A stretch of DNA of 64,000 bases from Nitrobacter vulgaris (GCF_031453995.1 NZ_JAVDPZ010000009.1:1-64000); one strand, 5' to 3'; shown: positions 32,748-42,335, counted from the first letter of the stretch. Numbers and translations: made by a program. Notes: generated by a model from the letters alone, not told the origin.

Positions 32748-33215
32748 TCAACTCACCACCTTCGGCGAACCGTAGACAGCGTCTGCTCGTTTCTCGAATG
32801 CCGCTGCAAAGCGTTGGAATGCGGTGTCGAACATCGCGCCCATCAACATTGCCAGCATCCGGCTTTTGAACTCATACGTGATGAAAAACCCGACATCGCA
32901 GCCTTGATCCGGTTTCGGCTCAAAGGTCCAGCGATTTTCCATGTGGCTGAACGGCCCGCGCAGATATTCGACGAAAATTTTGAGGTTCGGCCTATCCAGC
33001 GTCACCCTGCTCGTAAAGGTCTCGCGCACGAGCTTGAACGACACGGTCATATCGGCGACCACGACCTCCTTACCGTCGGCCGCGGTGGTACGCTGACGCA
33101 CCTTCAGCGACTGGCATAGCGGCACAAATTCCGGATAACGTTCGACGTCCGCCACCAGATCGAACATCTCGTTCGCGCTGTGACGAACGCGGCGTTTGCT
33201 TGAAAACAACGGCAT
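32748..33215 (-). CDS. Coenzyme Q-binding COQ10/RatA-family START protein
   Basis: The 155-residue protein has a START-like fold: RRVRHSANEMFDLVADVERYPEFVPLC is the usual N-terminus, then FTSRVTLDRPNLKIFVEYLRGPF, WTFEPKP and a helical C-terminus (MLAMLMGAMFDTAFQRFAAAFEKRA). Family members bind ubiquinone (Coq10) or inhibit ribosome subunit joining (RatA); the first role is more likely here. It lies 11 bases downstream of lipA on the same strand, an arrangement common in this group. Confidence 0.9.
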   Translation of the reverse strand: MPLFSSKRRVRHSANEMFDLVADVERYPEFVPLCQSLKVRQRTTAADGKEVVVADMTVSFKLVRETFTSRVTLDRPNLKIFVEYLRGPFSHMENRWTFEPKPDQGCDVGFFITYEFKSRMLAMLMGAMFDTAFQRFAAAFEKRADAVYGSPKVVS

Positions 33216-33226
33216 CGTTGTAGCGC

Positions 33227-34186
33227 TTACCGCAATAACTTCGCGCGCGCGGCCCGCAGCTTTGCAAAATCCTCGCCCGCATGATGCGACGAGCGAGTCA
33301 GCGGACTCGCCGACACCATCAGAAAGCCCTTGGTGTAGGCGACGGTCTCATAATTCGAAAACTCCTCTGGCGTGACATAGCGCATCACGGCGTGATGCTT
33401 GCGGGTCGGCTGCAGATACTGTCCGATGGTGAGAAAGTCGACATCGGCCGACCGCAGATCGTCCATCACCTGCAAGACTTCATGACGCTCCTCGCCAAGC
33501 CCAACCATGATGCCTGACTTGGTGAAGATCGCCGGATCGATCTCCTTCACTCGCTGCAGCAGGCGGATCGAGTGAAAATAGCGCGCACCGGGCCGAACGG
33601 CGAGATAGCGCGACGGCACGGTTTCGAGATTGTGGTTGAAGACGTCGGGCTTCGCCGCCACGACCCTTTCCAGCGCCCCCTTCTTGCGGAGGAAATCCGG
33701 CGTCAGGATTTCGACGGTCGTGGTCGGGCAACGCTCGCGTATCGCGTGAATTGTCTCGGCAAAATGCCCTGCCCCGCCGTCGTCGAGATCGTCGCGATCA
33801 ACAGATGTGACGACAACGTGGGCCAGACCAAGTTTGCGCGTCGCCTCGGCCACATATTCGGGCTCCGAAGCCTGCAACGCGACCGGCATACCCGTCTTGA
33901 CGTTGCAGAAGGCGCAGGCGCGGGTGCAGGTGTCGCCCATGATCATGAAGGTGGCGTGCTTCTTGTCCCAGCACTCGCCGATGTTCGGGCAGCCGGCCTC
34001 TTCGCACACCGTGACGAGACCGTTCTCCTTGACGATTCGGCGCGTGTCCGAATAGCCGCGCGTGTTCGGCGCGCGCACACGGATCCAGTCCGGCTTCGGT
34101 GGCGACAGCGCGTCGGGCCGGTTGACCTTTTCCGGGTGCCGCGGCCGGACGGGGTCGGCGGAAACCGTATCGAGGATGACGACCAT
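33227..34186 (-). CDS. lipA: Lipoyl synthase
   Basis: LipA inserts two sulfurs into octanoyl groups on lipoate-dependent enzymes. The 319-residue radical-SAM enzyme has the auxiliary-cluster motif CEEAGCPNIGECW and the SAM-cluster motif CTRACAFC, plus the C-terminal RSSHHAG with the conserved Ser. ATG 34186 (MVVILDTVSADPVRP) was preferred because it matches family length; the frame opens earlier and a start at 34282 cannot be excluded. It is divergent from the 3-methyladenine glycosylase gene and precedes the COQ10-like gene on the same strand. Confidence 0.95.
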   Translation of the reverse strand: MVVILDTVSADPVRPRHPEKVNRPDALSPPKPDWIRVRAPNTRGYSDTRRIVKENGLVTVCEEAGCPNIGECWDKKHATFMIMGDTCTRACAFCNVKTGMPVALQASEPEYVAEATRKLGLAHVVVTSVDRDDLDDGGAGHFAETIHAIRERCPTTTVEILTPDFLRKKGALERVVAAKPDVFNHNLETVPSRYLAVRPGARYFHSIRLLQRVKEIDPAIFTKSGIMVGLGEERHEVLQVMDDLRSADVDFLTIGQYLQPTRKHHAVMRYVTPEEFSNYETVAYTKGFLMVSASPLTRSSHHAGEDFAKLRAARAKLLR

Positions 34187-34312
34187 GGAATGATCCGGTT
34201 GTGCAGGAGACTTTAGGTAATCTGCGCGACGCAGGGCTGCAACCCGCTTCGCCAGATCAGTCAGATATGTAACATATCCCATTATGACCCGACCGCCCGC
34301 CTGCCTTGGAAA

Positions 34313-34936
34313 ATGACCCCAAATCCCTCCCCATCCGACAGTCTGACGCCGCCTGCTCTTGGCAAGCCGATCAAACGCGGGTTTTTCAGTCGCAGCGTGC
34401 ATGACGTGGCCCCGGACCTGATCGGCGCGACCCTGCTGGTCGAAGGCATCGGGGGCATCATCGTCGAGGTGGAAGCCTATCACCACACCGAGCCAGCCGC
34501 GCATTCCCATCGAGGACCGACGCCGCGGAACATGGTGATGTTCGGCCCGCCTGGATTTGCCTATGTCTATCGCTCTTACGGCATCCACTGGTGCGTGAAC
34601 TTCGTCTGCGAAATGGATGGCTCTGCCGCCGCGGTTCTGATCCGCGCGCTACAACCTACCCACGGCATTCCGGCGATGCGAACCCGGCGCGGGCTGCATG
34701 ACGAGCGCCTCTTATGTTCGGGGCCAGGCAAATTATGCCAGGCGCTCGGCATATCGATCGCGCATAACGCGCTGCCGCTCGATGCGCCGCCGATTGCGGT
34801 CTTTCAGCGCACGGACGAGGTTGACGTCGTCGCCGGCGTGCGCATCGGCATTACCAAAGCCGCCGACCTGCCATGGCGATACGGACTGAAAGAATCGAAA
34901 TTCCTTAGCAAGCCGTTCAAGAACGCTGGGTTCTGA
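34313..34936 (+). CDS. DNA-3-methyladenine glycosylase (AAG/MPG family)
   Basis: This base-excision repair enzyme removes alkylated purines. The 207-residue sequence shows LLVEGIGGIIVEVEAY with the catalytic Glu, RGPTPRNMVMFGPPGFAYVY, YGIHWCVNFVC and LLCSGPGKLCQALGI. Length is usual for the family. Its last 20 bases overlap the end of the convergent MFS gene, an antisense overlap at the 3' ends. It is divergent from lipA. Confidence 0.92.
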   Translation: MTPNPSPSDSLTPPALGKPIKRGFFSRSVHDVAPDLIGATLLVEGIGGIIVEVEAYHHTEPAAHSHRGPTPRNMVMFGPPGFAYVYRSYGIHWCVNFVCEMDGSAAAVLIRALQPTHGIPAMRTRRGLHDERLLCSGPGKLCQALGISIAHNALPLDAPPIAVFQRTDEVDVVAGVRIGITKAADLPWRYGLKESKFLSKPFKNAGF

Positions 34937-36083
34937 AATCAATCCCCAGTGGCAGCACGATCATCGGTACGACGGCAAGACCGATCGGCACGAACGCAAA
35001 GGCGGCATTGCCGGTGATATCCCAGACCATCCCGCCGACGATGGAGACCAGCATGGCGATCCCGTAACCGATGGTGAACATTCCGGCCGAGTTGTGAGGC
35101 ACGTCATCGGGAGCGACCAGCAGAACCGGTAACGTCAACACAAGAGTCAGACCCACGGCGCAGGTGAAGCCCACCAGCGCCGTCGAGCCAACGATCACCC
35201 AGAGACTTGTACTCGTCGCGACGCCGAGAACAGAAAGCAGGCCGAGCACGCCGCAAAGAATGAGCGGCCATCTTTTCCGCTCCAGGCGACTCGCCATCAG
35301 CATAAGGAGGGCCGACCCCGGCAACTGCCCGAGGTTAAGCGCCGACAGCGCAGGCCCAATCAACTCAGTATGACCAGTTTGCAGCAGCAGGCCCGGCAGA
35401 AACGCGTTAGTGCAGAAATAGAGCTGGTTGTTTGCGCTGGCGACGAGGCCGACTTTCCAGAGCAGCGGATCTCGCCAGTCCGGCATCCAGCGGCTGTGCT
35501 GAGCGGATGTATGTTCGCCGTCCGGCCGCGCAACGAAGATGATTAGTGCGATCACTGCCGCCGCGATCGACCAGAGTTCGAGACTCCCGCGCCACCCACC
35601 ACCCAGCAAGAGCACGGCGACCGCTGCGAGCACGACCGGAAAGATTTCGCCGCATAGCAAACCGTTGGTGTAGACGGCTGTGGCAAAGCCAATCCTGCGA
35701 GGGACCCATTGCCGCACCAGCGGTGGAAACGCCGGTTGCATCACAGCGACGCCCGCCGCCATCAATGCTGTCGCCGCGAACAGAGTCATTGCGCCGACGG
35801 CAAAACCGCGTAGCGCCGATCCGACCGCTGCAATCATGAGGCCGACTACCAGCGCCCTGACAGCGCCAACGCGCGCGATCAGCAGCGATCCGGGTACCGC
35901 GACAAGCGCGAACAAACTCACCGGAATGGCATTGAGAATCCCGACCTCTGTTCCTGACAGTGCAAGATCGGAAATGATAAGCGCCAGTACCGGCGGCACG
36001 GCAAGGATCGTGAGCCGCAACCCTACGCCCCCAAGCCATAGCAGACTCAAAGGGCGCAGTGATGACGACCGAGCAGCACTCAC
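34917..36083 (-). CDS. MFS transporter of the CynX/NimT family
   Basis: The 388-residue protein has about 12 membrane helices and MFS motifs in the first half (GILNAIPVSLFALVAVPGSLLIARVGAVRALVVG). The overall pattern is that of the cyanate / 2-nitroimidazole (CynX/NimT) subfamily; the substrate is not known. Its start overlaps the valS stop by four bases (ATGA on the minus strand), so it may be co-translated with valS. Its 3' end overlaps the convergent glycosylase gene by 20 bases. Confidence 0.85.
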   Translation of the reverse strand: MSAARSSSLRPLSLLWLGGVGLRLTILAVPPVLALIISDLALSGTEVGILNAIPVSLFALVAVPGSLLIARVGAVRALVVGLMIAAVGSALRGFAVGAMTLFAATALMAAGVAVMQPAFPPLVRQWVPRRIGFATAVYTNGLLCGEIFPVVLAAVAVLLLGGGWRGSLELWSIAAAVIALIIFVARPDGEHTSAQHSRWMPDWRDPLLWKVGLVASANNQLYFCTNAFLPGLLLQTGHTELIGPALSALNLGQLPGSALLMLMASRLERKRWPLILCGVLGLLSVLGVATSTSLWVIVGSTALVGFTCAVGLTLVLTLPVLLVAPDDVPHNSAGMFTIGYGIAMLVSIVGGMVWDITGNAAFAFVPIGLAVVPMIVLPLGIDFRTQRS

Positions 36084-38938
36084 TCAGCGGCCTTCAAACG
36101 CTCCAAAGCCTCGACAAATTTTGCCTTGCGTGCGACTGCGGCTTCCCGCTTTTCTTTTTCGTACTCGACGATTTCTTCGGGCGCGTTCGCAACGAAATTC
36201 TGATCTGCAAGCTTGGATCCCACGCGATCGATGTCGGCGTCAGCCTTGGCGATTTCCTTCTCTAAACGCGCGCGCTGGGCGGCGACGTCGACGATGCCTT
36301 TTAACGGCAGCGCGGCAACTTCGCCGCGGATCAGCAATTGCACGGCGCCTGCCGGTGCCCGGTCTGCGAATGAGATGTCCGCAAGCCGGGACATCCGCTT
36401 GATGACATCACTCCAGCGCTGCGCCCGCACCCTGCTTTCGGCGGATGCGCCTGCGAGCACCAGCGGCGCCAGGGTTGCAGGTGGAATGTTCATCTCCGCA
36501 CGGACCGAGCGAATGGCTGTGACGAGATCGACCACCCAACCGATCTCGGCTTCGGCACCATCGTCGCGGAAATAGGGCTCCAACAGATCGGTCACCGGCT
36601 CTGGTCCAGCGAAGGGATCGGCGGCCGCGATCAGCGTCCGCCGCTTGAGGGTGAGATCTGCCTTGTTTGGCCACTCCGTCAGGGTCAGCAATTGCTTCCG
36701 CGCCGAAGTTACCGTCCATAACTCCTCTGTGATGAACGGCATGAACGGATGTAAAAGCTTCAAAATTTCATCGCGGGCCCAAGCGACCATCGCGCGGGTC
36801 TCAGACTTGGCGGGGCCATCCTCGCCCAAAATTACAGGCTTTGCGAGTTCAAGATACCAATCGCAGTAGACGTTCCAGACAAAGCGGTAGATCGTGCCGG
36901 CGGCGTCATTGAAACGAGAGGATTCAATGGCCTCGGTGACCTCGCACGTCGCGCGCACAGTCTCATGGACAATCCATCGATTGAGCGTTTCAGTTGCGGC
37001 GGTCGGATCAAACTGCGCAGGAACGACACAATCGTTCATCTCCGCGAATCGGCACGCGTTCCAAAGCTTGGTCGCGAAATTGCGATAGCCTTCGACCCTC
37101 TGCGGAGACAACTTGATATCGCGGCCCTGCACCGCCATTGCGGCGAGCGTGAAGCGCAGCGCATCCGCGCCGTATTTATCGACCAGATGCAGAGGATCAA
37201 TGACGTTGCCCTTCGACTTCGACATCTTGGCGCCCTTCTCGTCGCGAACGAGCGCGTGAATGTAAACGGTCGCAAACGGGGCCTCCTTCATGAAATAGAT
37301 GCCCATCATCATCATTCGGGCAATCCAGAAGAAGATGATATCGAACCCGGTGACGAGCACGCTGGTCGGATAGTAACGTTTCAACTCCGGCGTCTCATCG
37401 GGCCAGCCGAGCGTCGAGAACGGCCACAACGCCGAAGAAAACCAGGTGTCGAGCACGTCTTCGTCTCGCGTAATGAAGCCATCACGCTTTGCCGGATCGC
37501 TCGCCATTTCGGCGCCTTGCTCGACGGTGATGACACCTTGCTCAACGTAAAAGCCGAGCGCATGGCCGATCGCTTCTTCCTCCGTCTCTGCGACAAACAC
37601 CTTGCCGTCCGGACCATACCAGGCCGGAATCTGATGACCCCACCAGAGCTGCCTCGAAATACACCAGGGCTGGATGTTCTCCATCCACTCGAAGTAGGTC
37701 TTCTCCCAGTTCTTCGGCACGAATGTTGTTTCGCCCGAACGAACGGCGGACATCGCGGGCCGCGCCAGTTCCTTGGCGTCAACGTACCATTGGTCAGTCA
37801 GATACGGTTCGATGACGGCGCCGGAGCGGTCACCGTGTGGTACTGTGTGCACATGAGGCTCGATCTTGTCGAGAAAACCGAACTCTTCGAGACGCGCCAC
37901 GATCGCCTTGCGCGCGGCGAAACGATCCAAGCCGTCGAATTCTTCAGCCAGAATCAACGCGCCAGCCGGAAGGCCGCGCAGAAAATCCTCGTTGTTGGAT
38001 AGCGTCAGCCGGCCTTCGCGATCGAGCACACTGATTTGCGGCAGGCGGTGGCGCTTTCCGACCTCGAAGTCATTAAAATCGTGGGCCGGAGTAATTTTGA
38101 CGGCGCCCGTGCCCTTCTCCGGATCGGCGTAGTCGTCGCCGATGACCGGAATGATCCTGCCGACCAAAGGCAGCACGACGTTGCAATCGATCAAGTGTTC
38201 GAGCTTCTCATTGTCCGGATGCACGGCGACGGCAGTATCGCCCAACATCGTCTCCGGCCGTGTGGTGGCGACGACGACATAGGTTGAAGGATCACTCGGA
38301 TCAAAGTTCTTACCCTCGACCGGATAGCGCAGATGCCACAGGCTACCCTTCACCTCGACCTGGTTCACCTCGAGATCGGAGATCGCGGTGAGAAGTTTCG
38401 GATCCCAATTAACCAGCCGCTTATCCTTGTAGATCAAGCCGGCGCGATGCAGTTCGACAAAAACCTTGGCAACCGCGCGTGACAGCCCTTCATCCATGGT
38501 GAAACGCTCACGCGACCAATCGCAGGACGCACCGAGCCGTTTCAGCTGGTTGACGATAACGCCGCCACTCTCGGCCTTCCACTGCCAAACCCGCTCGAGA
38601 AACCTGGCGCGGCCCATGTCGCGGCGGCCGGGCTCCTTCCGTTCCGCCAACTGCCGCTCCACCACCATCTGAGTCGCGATGCCGGCGTGATCGGTGCCTG
38701 GCTGCCATAAAACGTCGCGGCCACGCATCCGCTCGAAGCGACACAGCACGTCCTGTAAGGTGTTGTTCAGCGCGTGCCCCATGTGCAACGAGCCGGTGAC
38801 GTTCGGCGGCGGAATGACGATCGTGAACGGCTCAGCCTCGCGGCGTTCAGGCTGGCCGGCTTTGAATGCACCGGCCTCTTCCCAAACGCGGGACATTCGA
38901 TTTTCAATATCAGAGGGCTGGTAGGTTTTTTCGATCAT
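36080..38938 (-). CDS. valS: Valyl-tRNA synthetase
   Basis: ValS charges tRNA-Val and edits mischarged Thr. The 952-residue class Ia enzyme has PPPNVTGSLHMGHALN (HIGH as HMGH), KMSKSKGNVIDP (KMSKS), the editing domain (TTRPETMLGDTAVAVHP), a tRNA-anticodon domain and a C-terminal coiled coil (RLEKEIAKADADIDRVGSKL). Length is normal. A non-coding stretch with two palindromic elements separates its start from popZ. Confidence 0.97.
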   Translation of the reverse strand: MIEKTYQPSDIENRMSRVWEEAGAFKAGQPERREAEPFTIVIPPPNVTGSLHMGHALNNTLQDVLCRFERMRGRDVLWQPGTDHAGIATQMVVERQLAERKEPGRRDMGRARFLERVWQWKAESGGVIVNQLKRLGASCDWSRERFTMDEGLSRAVAKVFVELHRAGLIYKDKRLVNWDPKLLTAISDLEVNQVEVKGSLWHLRYPVEGKNFDPSDPSTYVVVATTRPETMLGDTAVAVHPDNEKLEHLIDCNVVLPLVGRIIPVIGDDYADPEKGTGAVKITPAHDFNDFEVGKRHRLPQISVLDREGRLTLSNNEDFLRGLPAGALILAEEFDGLDRFAARKAIVARLEEFGFLDKIEPHVHTVPHGDRSGAVIEPYLTDQWYVDAKELARPAMSAVRSGETTFVPKNWEKTYFEWMENIQPWCISRQLWWGHQIPAWYGPDGKVFVAETEEEAIGHALGFYVEQGVITVEQGAEMASDPAKRDGFITRDEDVLDTWFSSALWPFSTLGWPDETPELKRYYPTSVLVTGFDIIFFWIARMMMMGIYFMKEAPFATVYIHALVRDEKGAKMSKSKGNVIDPLHLVDKYGADALRFTLAAMAVQGRDIKLSPQRVEGYRNFATKLWNACRFAEMNDCVVPAQFDPTAATETLNRWIVHETVRATCEVTEAIESSRFNDAAGTIYRFVWNVYCDWYLELAKPVILGEDGPAKSETRAMVAWARDEILKLLHPFMPFITEELWTVTSARKQLLTLTEWPNKADLTLKRRTLIAAADPFAGPEPVTDLLEPYFRDDGAEAEIGWVVDLVTAIRSVRAEMNIPPATLAPLVLAGASAESRVRAQRWSDVIKRMSRLADISFADRAPAGAVQLLIRGEVAALPLKGIVDVAAQRARLEKEIAKADADIDRVGSKLADQNFVANAPEEIVEYEKEKREAAVARKAKFVEALERLKAAE

Positions 38939-39053
38939 GGCAATGCAATCACCGTCGGGGCGTTTCAGGTCAATTCACGGAATATATCCTCTGACCGCTA
39001 AAAGCCTTCCAGGGCGTATCAAGTCAACAAGATCGCCGAATAAACCGGCCTCA

Positions 39054-39102
39054 GCGCGTATTCCGCAAAAGTGGGTACCGGTTTTGCGATCGGAATACGC
39101 GC
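39054..39102. repeat. Palindromic intergenic element 1
   Basis: GCGCGTATTCCG and CGGAATACGCGC pair perfectly over 12 bases around AAAAGTGGGTACCGGTTTTG. This is the form of a REP-like element common in Bradyrhizobium-type genomes (AAAGTGGG-ACCGGTTTT core). It lies between popZ and valS. Confidence 0.75.
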
Positions 39103-39116
39103 GAGTTATTGATTGG

Positions 39117-39164
39117 GAGCATTTTCTTACGGCTAACCGGATTCCACTTAGCCGGAAAATGCTC
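39117..39164. repeat. Palindromic intergenic element 2
   Basis: GAGCATTTTC / GAAAATGCTC (10 bases) and inside it CGGCTA / TAGCCG form a nested stem around ACCGGATTCCACT. It is a relative of the first element, 15 bases away, and shares the ACCGG-TTCCACT core seen in many intergenic repeats of the group. Confidence 0.75.
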
Positions 39165-39251
39165 TGGAGCGCGGATGCGAGCTCAAGGACGTCAGGGGGG
39201 CGGGACTTTCCCCGCTCCAATGGCCGCGGCTTTCCCGGCTACGGGAATGGA

Positions 39252-39908
39252 TTACGGACGACCGCGCGAGACCCGCTCGATTTCAGCCTTGACGATGCGT
39301 TCCACCAGCCCCGGCAGATTGTCATCGAGCCAGGACTTCAGCATCGGGCGCAGCATCTCCTTGACGAGGTCCTCAAGGGTGCGGGCGTTATTAGTCAGCA
39401 CCGTACTGGCAAGCGAGCTGAAGGCCGTTTCGACTGCGGAAACCGTCGAATGCGACAGAATTTCCGCTGCTGCGGCATTTAGACTGGACGGTCGAGCCAC
39501 GGTGGCGGGATCCGGCGGCATAGCCGGAACCTGCGCAATTTCGGCGAATTCCAAATCGTCCTGAGGCTCGATCTTCTGAAAAACGGCTTGCGTTGCATTT
39601 GGCACGGCCATCTCATCCGTCAGTTCAAACACCTCCTCAGCCTGGACGGGCCGGACTTCCTCTTCGGCGCTTGCGGCATCGAAGCTCGCAAGCATCGCGT
39701 CAATATCGTCCTGGCTATTGGCGCCGTCAGCGTTCGCGGCTGTCGCCGGCTTAGGGATCGAACTGACAGATCCAGGTTTTGCTACAGTTGCGTCAGCAAC
39801 GACGGTCCTTCCAGCCGCCGCGGGCTTCTCATCGTCCGCTATAATGCGGCGAATCGACGCCAGAATCTCCTCCATAGAGGGCTCTTGGACCTTTGCAGGC
39901 TGCGTCAT
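39252..39908 (-). CDS. popZ: Polar organising protein PopZ-like (DUF2497)
   Basis: PopZ self-assembles at cell poles and anchors the chromosome origin and signalling proteins. The 218-residue product has the conserved N-terminal helix EPSMEEILASIRRIIADDE, an acidic Pro/Ala-rich middle region and the conserved C-terminal oligomerisation block (ARTLEDLVKEMLRPMLKSW, LDDNLPGLVERIVKAEIERV). ATG 39908 (MTQPAKVQEPS) is the usual start; the longer frame to 40031 has no support. Neighbouring valS is a typical context. DivK and PleD, also polar proteins, are encoded 4 kb away. Confidence 0.92.
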   Translation of the reverse strand: MTQPAKVQEPSMEEILASIRRIIADDEKPAAAGRTVVADATVAKPGSVSSIPKPATAANADGANSQDDIDAMLASFDAASAEEEVRPVQAEEVFELTDEMAVPNATQAVFQKIEPQDDLEFAEIAQVPAMPPDPATVARPSSLNAAAAEILSHSTVSAVETAFSSLASTVLTNNARTLEDLVKEMLRPMLKSWLDDNLPGLVERIVKAEIERVSRGRP

Positions 39909-40195
39909 GTCCAACTCCACATCTGTCACGATCCTGGCCAGCGCGTTGGCCTCAAGCGAAAAAGGATTTTTCCGGCTCCAGATGCGGCCGCCGATTTCGA
40001 TCGCAACCGGATTTGTTGCCCGAGAAAGCATTGTGAACCGGTGACAACATCAATTCTCAGCCCGGACTTCCGCGGCAAGACCGATAGATAAACGCCGACT
40101 ATCGCTCGAATCGCTTCATGCCCTTGCGTAAAGGTATGGCATGGTAACAATTGATTGCAAGCAACTGACTGTGAACGCGGCCGCCGTCGGCGCGA

Positions 40196-41614
40196 TCACT
40201 GTCCATCCGGCGTACGCATACCACCCCAACTGTCGCGAACCTGATGGTAGTGGACACTCGGATCGTACACCGTGGTGTTTAGCTTAAGCACCTGGGGCGA
40301 CAGCCGACCAACGGCATTCAAAACCGCGTAAGAGGCGACCACGCGATCGTGTTGAGCAGTCACCAGCGCCACCCGCGCGGTGACGAGCGTCTGTTGCGCA
40401 ACTAATACATCGAACGTAGTGCGTTGCCCGGCCTTGGCCTCTTCGCGGATGCCGTTGACCGCGATCTCGGATGCCTCAACCTGTGCCTGCGCCGACTGCA
40501 CCTGTAATTTGGTCGCGACGAGTTGGCCCCACGCCTGCACCACGCTGGCGCGTGCCTGAGTGCGGACCAACTCGAGGGTGAGACGCTGTTGCGCCAGCGT
40601 TTCCTTGGACTGTCGGATCAGCGAATATTCAGCGCCACCCTGATAGATCGGCACCGTTACCTGCGCGATCGCAGACGCGATAAGTTGGCTCGGTACCGTG
40701 AGCTGTTGATTGTAGCTCTGTTGCACATTGGCCTGGAGGCTAACGTTCGGAAACAGCGCACCCTCCGCAACTTTGACCTGCAAGTGACTGACGTCGATTC
40801 CATACATCGCCGCGGTCACATTGGGATTTTGGATAAGCCCAAGATCCACGGCGGCCGAGAGCGTCGCCGGCAAGAAGCGATCGACCGGCGACCCCGGTGC
40901 TAATTGCCCCGGTTCGTTACCAACGATGCGCCGATAATTCGCGCGGGTGGTCGTGAGGTTGGATTCAGCGGCCATAAGCTGGGTGCGACCGGCGGCGAGC
41001 TGCGCTTCCGATTGCGCCACGTCGGTGCGGGTCACCTCGCCGACATTGAAACGATCACGCGTCTGCTTCAGCGTCTCCTCAAGCACGCGGACATTGCTGC
41101 GCTGAACTTCCACAATGGCAGAGTCTCGCAAATAATCCATATAGATCGTTGCTGCCGCGAGTAGTACGGTTTGCTCGAGAACCCTTAATCCCTCGCGCGA
41201 TGCCGAAACTTGTCCTTCTGCCGCACGGGTCTTGTTGGCGGTCTGAAAACCGTCGAAGAGCGTCTGTGAAACCGTGGCGCCGTAAGCCACTGGTGTCCGA
41301 TCACCCTTAAGCTGGGCCTGTATGTTTCCCACCAGTCCCTGACTTGGCAGACCCTGGGTGACGCTAAAATCGTTATGCTGAAAGCCGCCGCTGGTGGTTA
41401 TGGCGACTTTGGGTCGATAGCCCGACAAGGCTTGCGGTACGCTCTCATCGGTAGCGCGAACCGAGGCGCGCTGGGCATTGAGCTGAGGGTTGCTCTGGTA
41501 GGACCGCACCAGTGCAGACTCGATGGTATCGGCGAAGACCCGTGTCGCCGCTCCTGGCAAAGCAGTCGCAAGAGCCAACACGGCGGCGCCGGCCACCAGT
41601 CTCATACCACCCAT
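40196..41614 (-). CDS. tolC: TolC-family outer-membrane efflux protein
   Basis: The 472-residue protein has a signal peptide (MRLVAGAAVLALATALPG, ending near VFADT) and two repeated TolC halves with long coiled coils (NVRVLEETLKQTRDRFNVGEVTRTDVAQSEAQL and IAVNGIREEAKAGQRTTFDVLVAQQTLVTARVALV). Such proteins are trimeric outer-membrane ducts for type I secretion or RND efflux. ATG 41614 was chosen; ATG codons at 41605 and 41653 are also possible. No inner-membrane partner gene is adjacent. Confidence 0.92.
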   Translation of the reverse strand: MGGMRLVAGAAVLALATALPGAATRVFADTIESALVRSYQSNPQLNAQRASVRATDESVPQALSGYRPKVAITTSGGFQHNDFSVTQGLPSQGLVGNIQAQLKGDRTPVAYGATVSQTLFDGFQTANKTRAAEGQVSASREGLRVLEQTVLLAAATIYMDYLRDSAIVEVQRSNVRVLEETLKQTRDRFNVGEVTRTDVAQSEAQLAAGRTQLMAAESNLTTTRANYRRIVGNEPGQLAPGSPVDRFLPATLSAAVDLGLIQNPNVTAAMYGIDVSHLQVKVAEGALFPNVSLQANVQQSYNQQLTVPSQLIASAIAQVTVPIYQGGAEYSLIRQSKETLAQQRLTLELVRTQARASVVQAWGQLVATKLQVQSAQAQVEASEIAVNGIREEAKAGQRTTFDVLVAQQTLVTARVALVTAQHDRVVASYAVLNAVGRLSPQVLKLNTTVYDPSVHYHQVRDSWGGMRTPDGQ

Positions 41615-41954
41615 CCGCGGAATTCCATTCTTTTCTTCATTCCCCAGACGCAAACGAGGCGGAGCCTCTACGCCGGATCATCCCTCGAATCACTCGTCTC
41701 GACGCAACATATTTCTTTCCCCAAACGAGCATAGTCGTCGTCTGGGTGCCATGGAACCCCTTGCGATCAGTCTCAGCAGAAGTTCCGTGTCTGGGGCGTT
41801 AGAGCCACACTTGACGCTTCGACCATAATTGGAAGGCCACCCACAACCCTACAAGCTCATTCCAATTCTCTTACCTTTTCATAAAATTAATAAATGAACA
41901 GAATCCGAAAGAATACACAAAAGCGGACAATACTATGACAATCGCCTTTGCCTA

Positions 41955-42104
41955 GGCAGGACGGCTTCGAAAGCCGCCTGCCCTCGGCGAGGCAATGTGC
42001 CGTCGTGGGCTGATTTTTACGTCACCAGCCTCGAAATCCTTGACTTTCGATGTTTCGAGGCTAGTTTGCCGGCCAAATGCAGGCCTGATGCAGGCCGGCT
42101 TTTC
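41955..42104 (+). ncRNA. Candidate structured RNA or leader upstream of rpmG
   Basis: Three hairpins follow each other: GGCAGGaCGGCTT / AAGCCGCCTGCC (41955-41982), AGCCTCGAAA / TTTCGAGGCT (42027-42062) and GCCGGCC / GGCCGGC followed by TTTTCC (42068-42104). Together they look like a small RNA ending at an intrinsic terminator 27 bases before rpmG. The middle stem overlaps a possible rpmG promoter (TTGACT 42040, TAGTTT 42062), so part of this may be promoter rather than RNA. No clear promoter was found further upstream. Confidence 0.3.
42040..42067 (+). promoter_or_regulatory. Possible rpmG promoter
   Basis: TTGACT (42040-42045) and TAGTTT (42062-42067) with a 16-base gap face rpmG. The predicted start lies inside the third hairpin. 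Confidence 0.4.
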
Positions 42105-42130
42105 CGTTTCCCGACATCAAGGGTTTGCAC

Positions 42131-42298
42131 ATGGCCAAGGCGGTCACCATCAAGGTCAAGCTGGTTTCCAGCGCTGACACAGGCTTCTATTACGTAGCTA
42201 AAAAGAATTCGCGCACCATGACCGACAAGCTGGTCAAGAAAAAATACGATCCGGTCGCGCGCAAACACGTCGAATTCCGCGAAGCCAAGATCAAGTGA
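42131..42298 (+). CDS. rpmG: Ribosomal protein bL33
   Basis: The 55-residue product (start MAKAVTIKVKLVSSADTGFYY, end ..EFREAKIK) is the large-subunit protein L33. It is too short for many gene lists. It has the KKNSRTM segment and no zinc-ribbon cysteines, so it is the C-minus, zinc-free form. A terminator follows at 42336. It is monocistronic. Confidence 0.96.
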   Translation: MAKAVTIKVKLVSSADTGFYYVAKKNSRTMTDKLVKKKYDPVARKHVEFREAKIK

Positions 42299-42335
42299 CG
42301 ATCACGTTAGATCGCTTCATCGGCGGTGAATTGAG

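Noticed and set aside
34186..34588. N-terminal extension of lipA
   Set aside because: Conserved LipA sequence starts at 34186; the extra codons overlap the promoter region and the divergent glycosylase gene.
34917..34936. Convergent 20-base overlap of the glycosylase and MFS genes as a regulatory device
   Set aside because: Short 3' overlaps are common in compact genomes; nothing else suggests antisense control.
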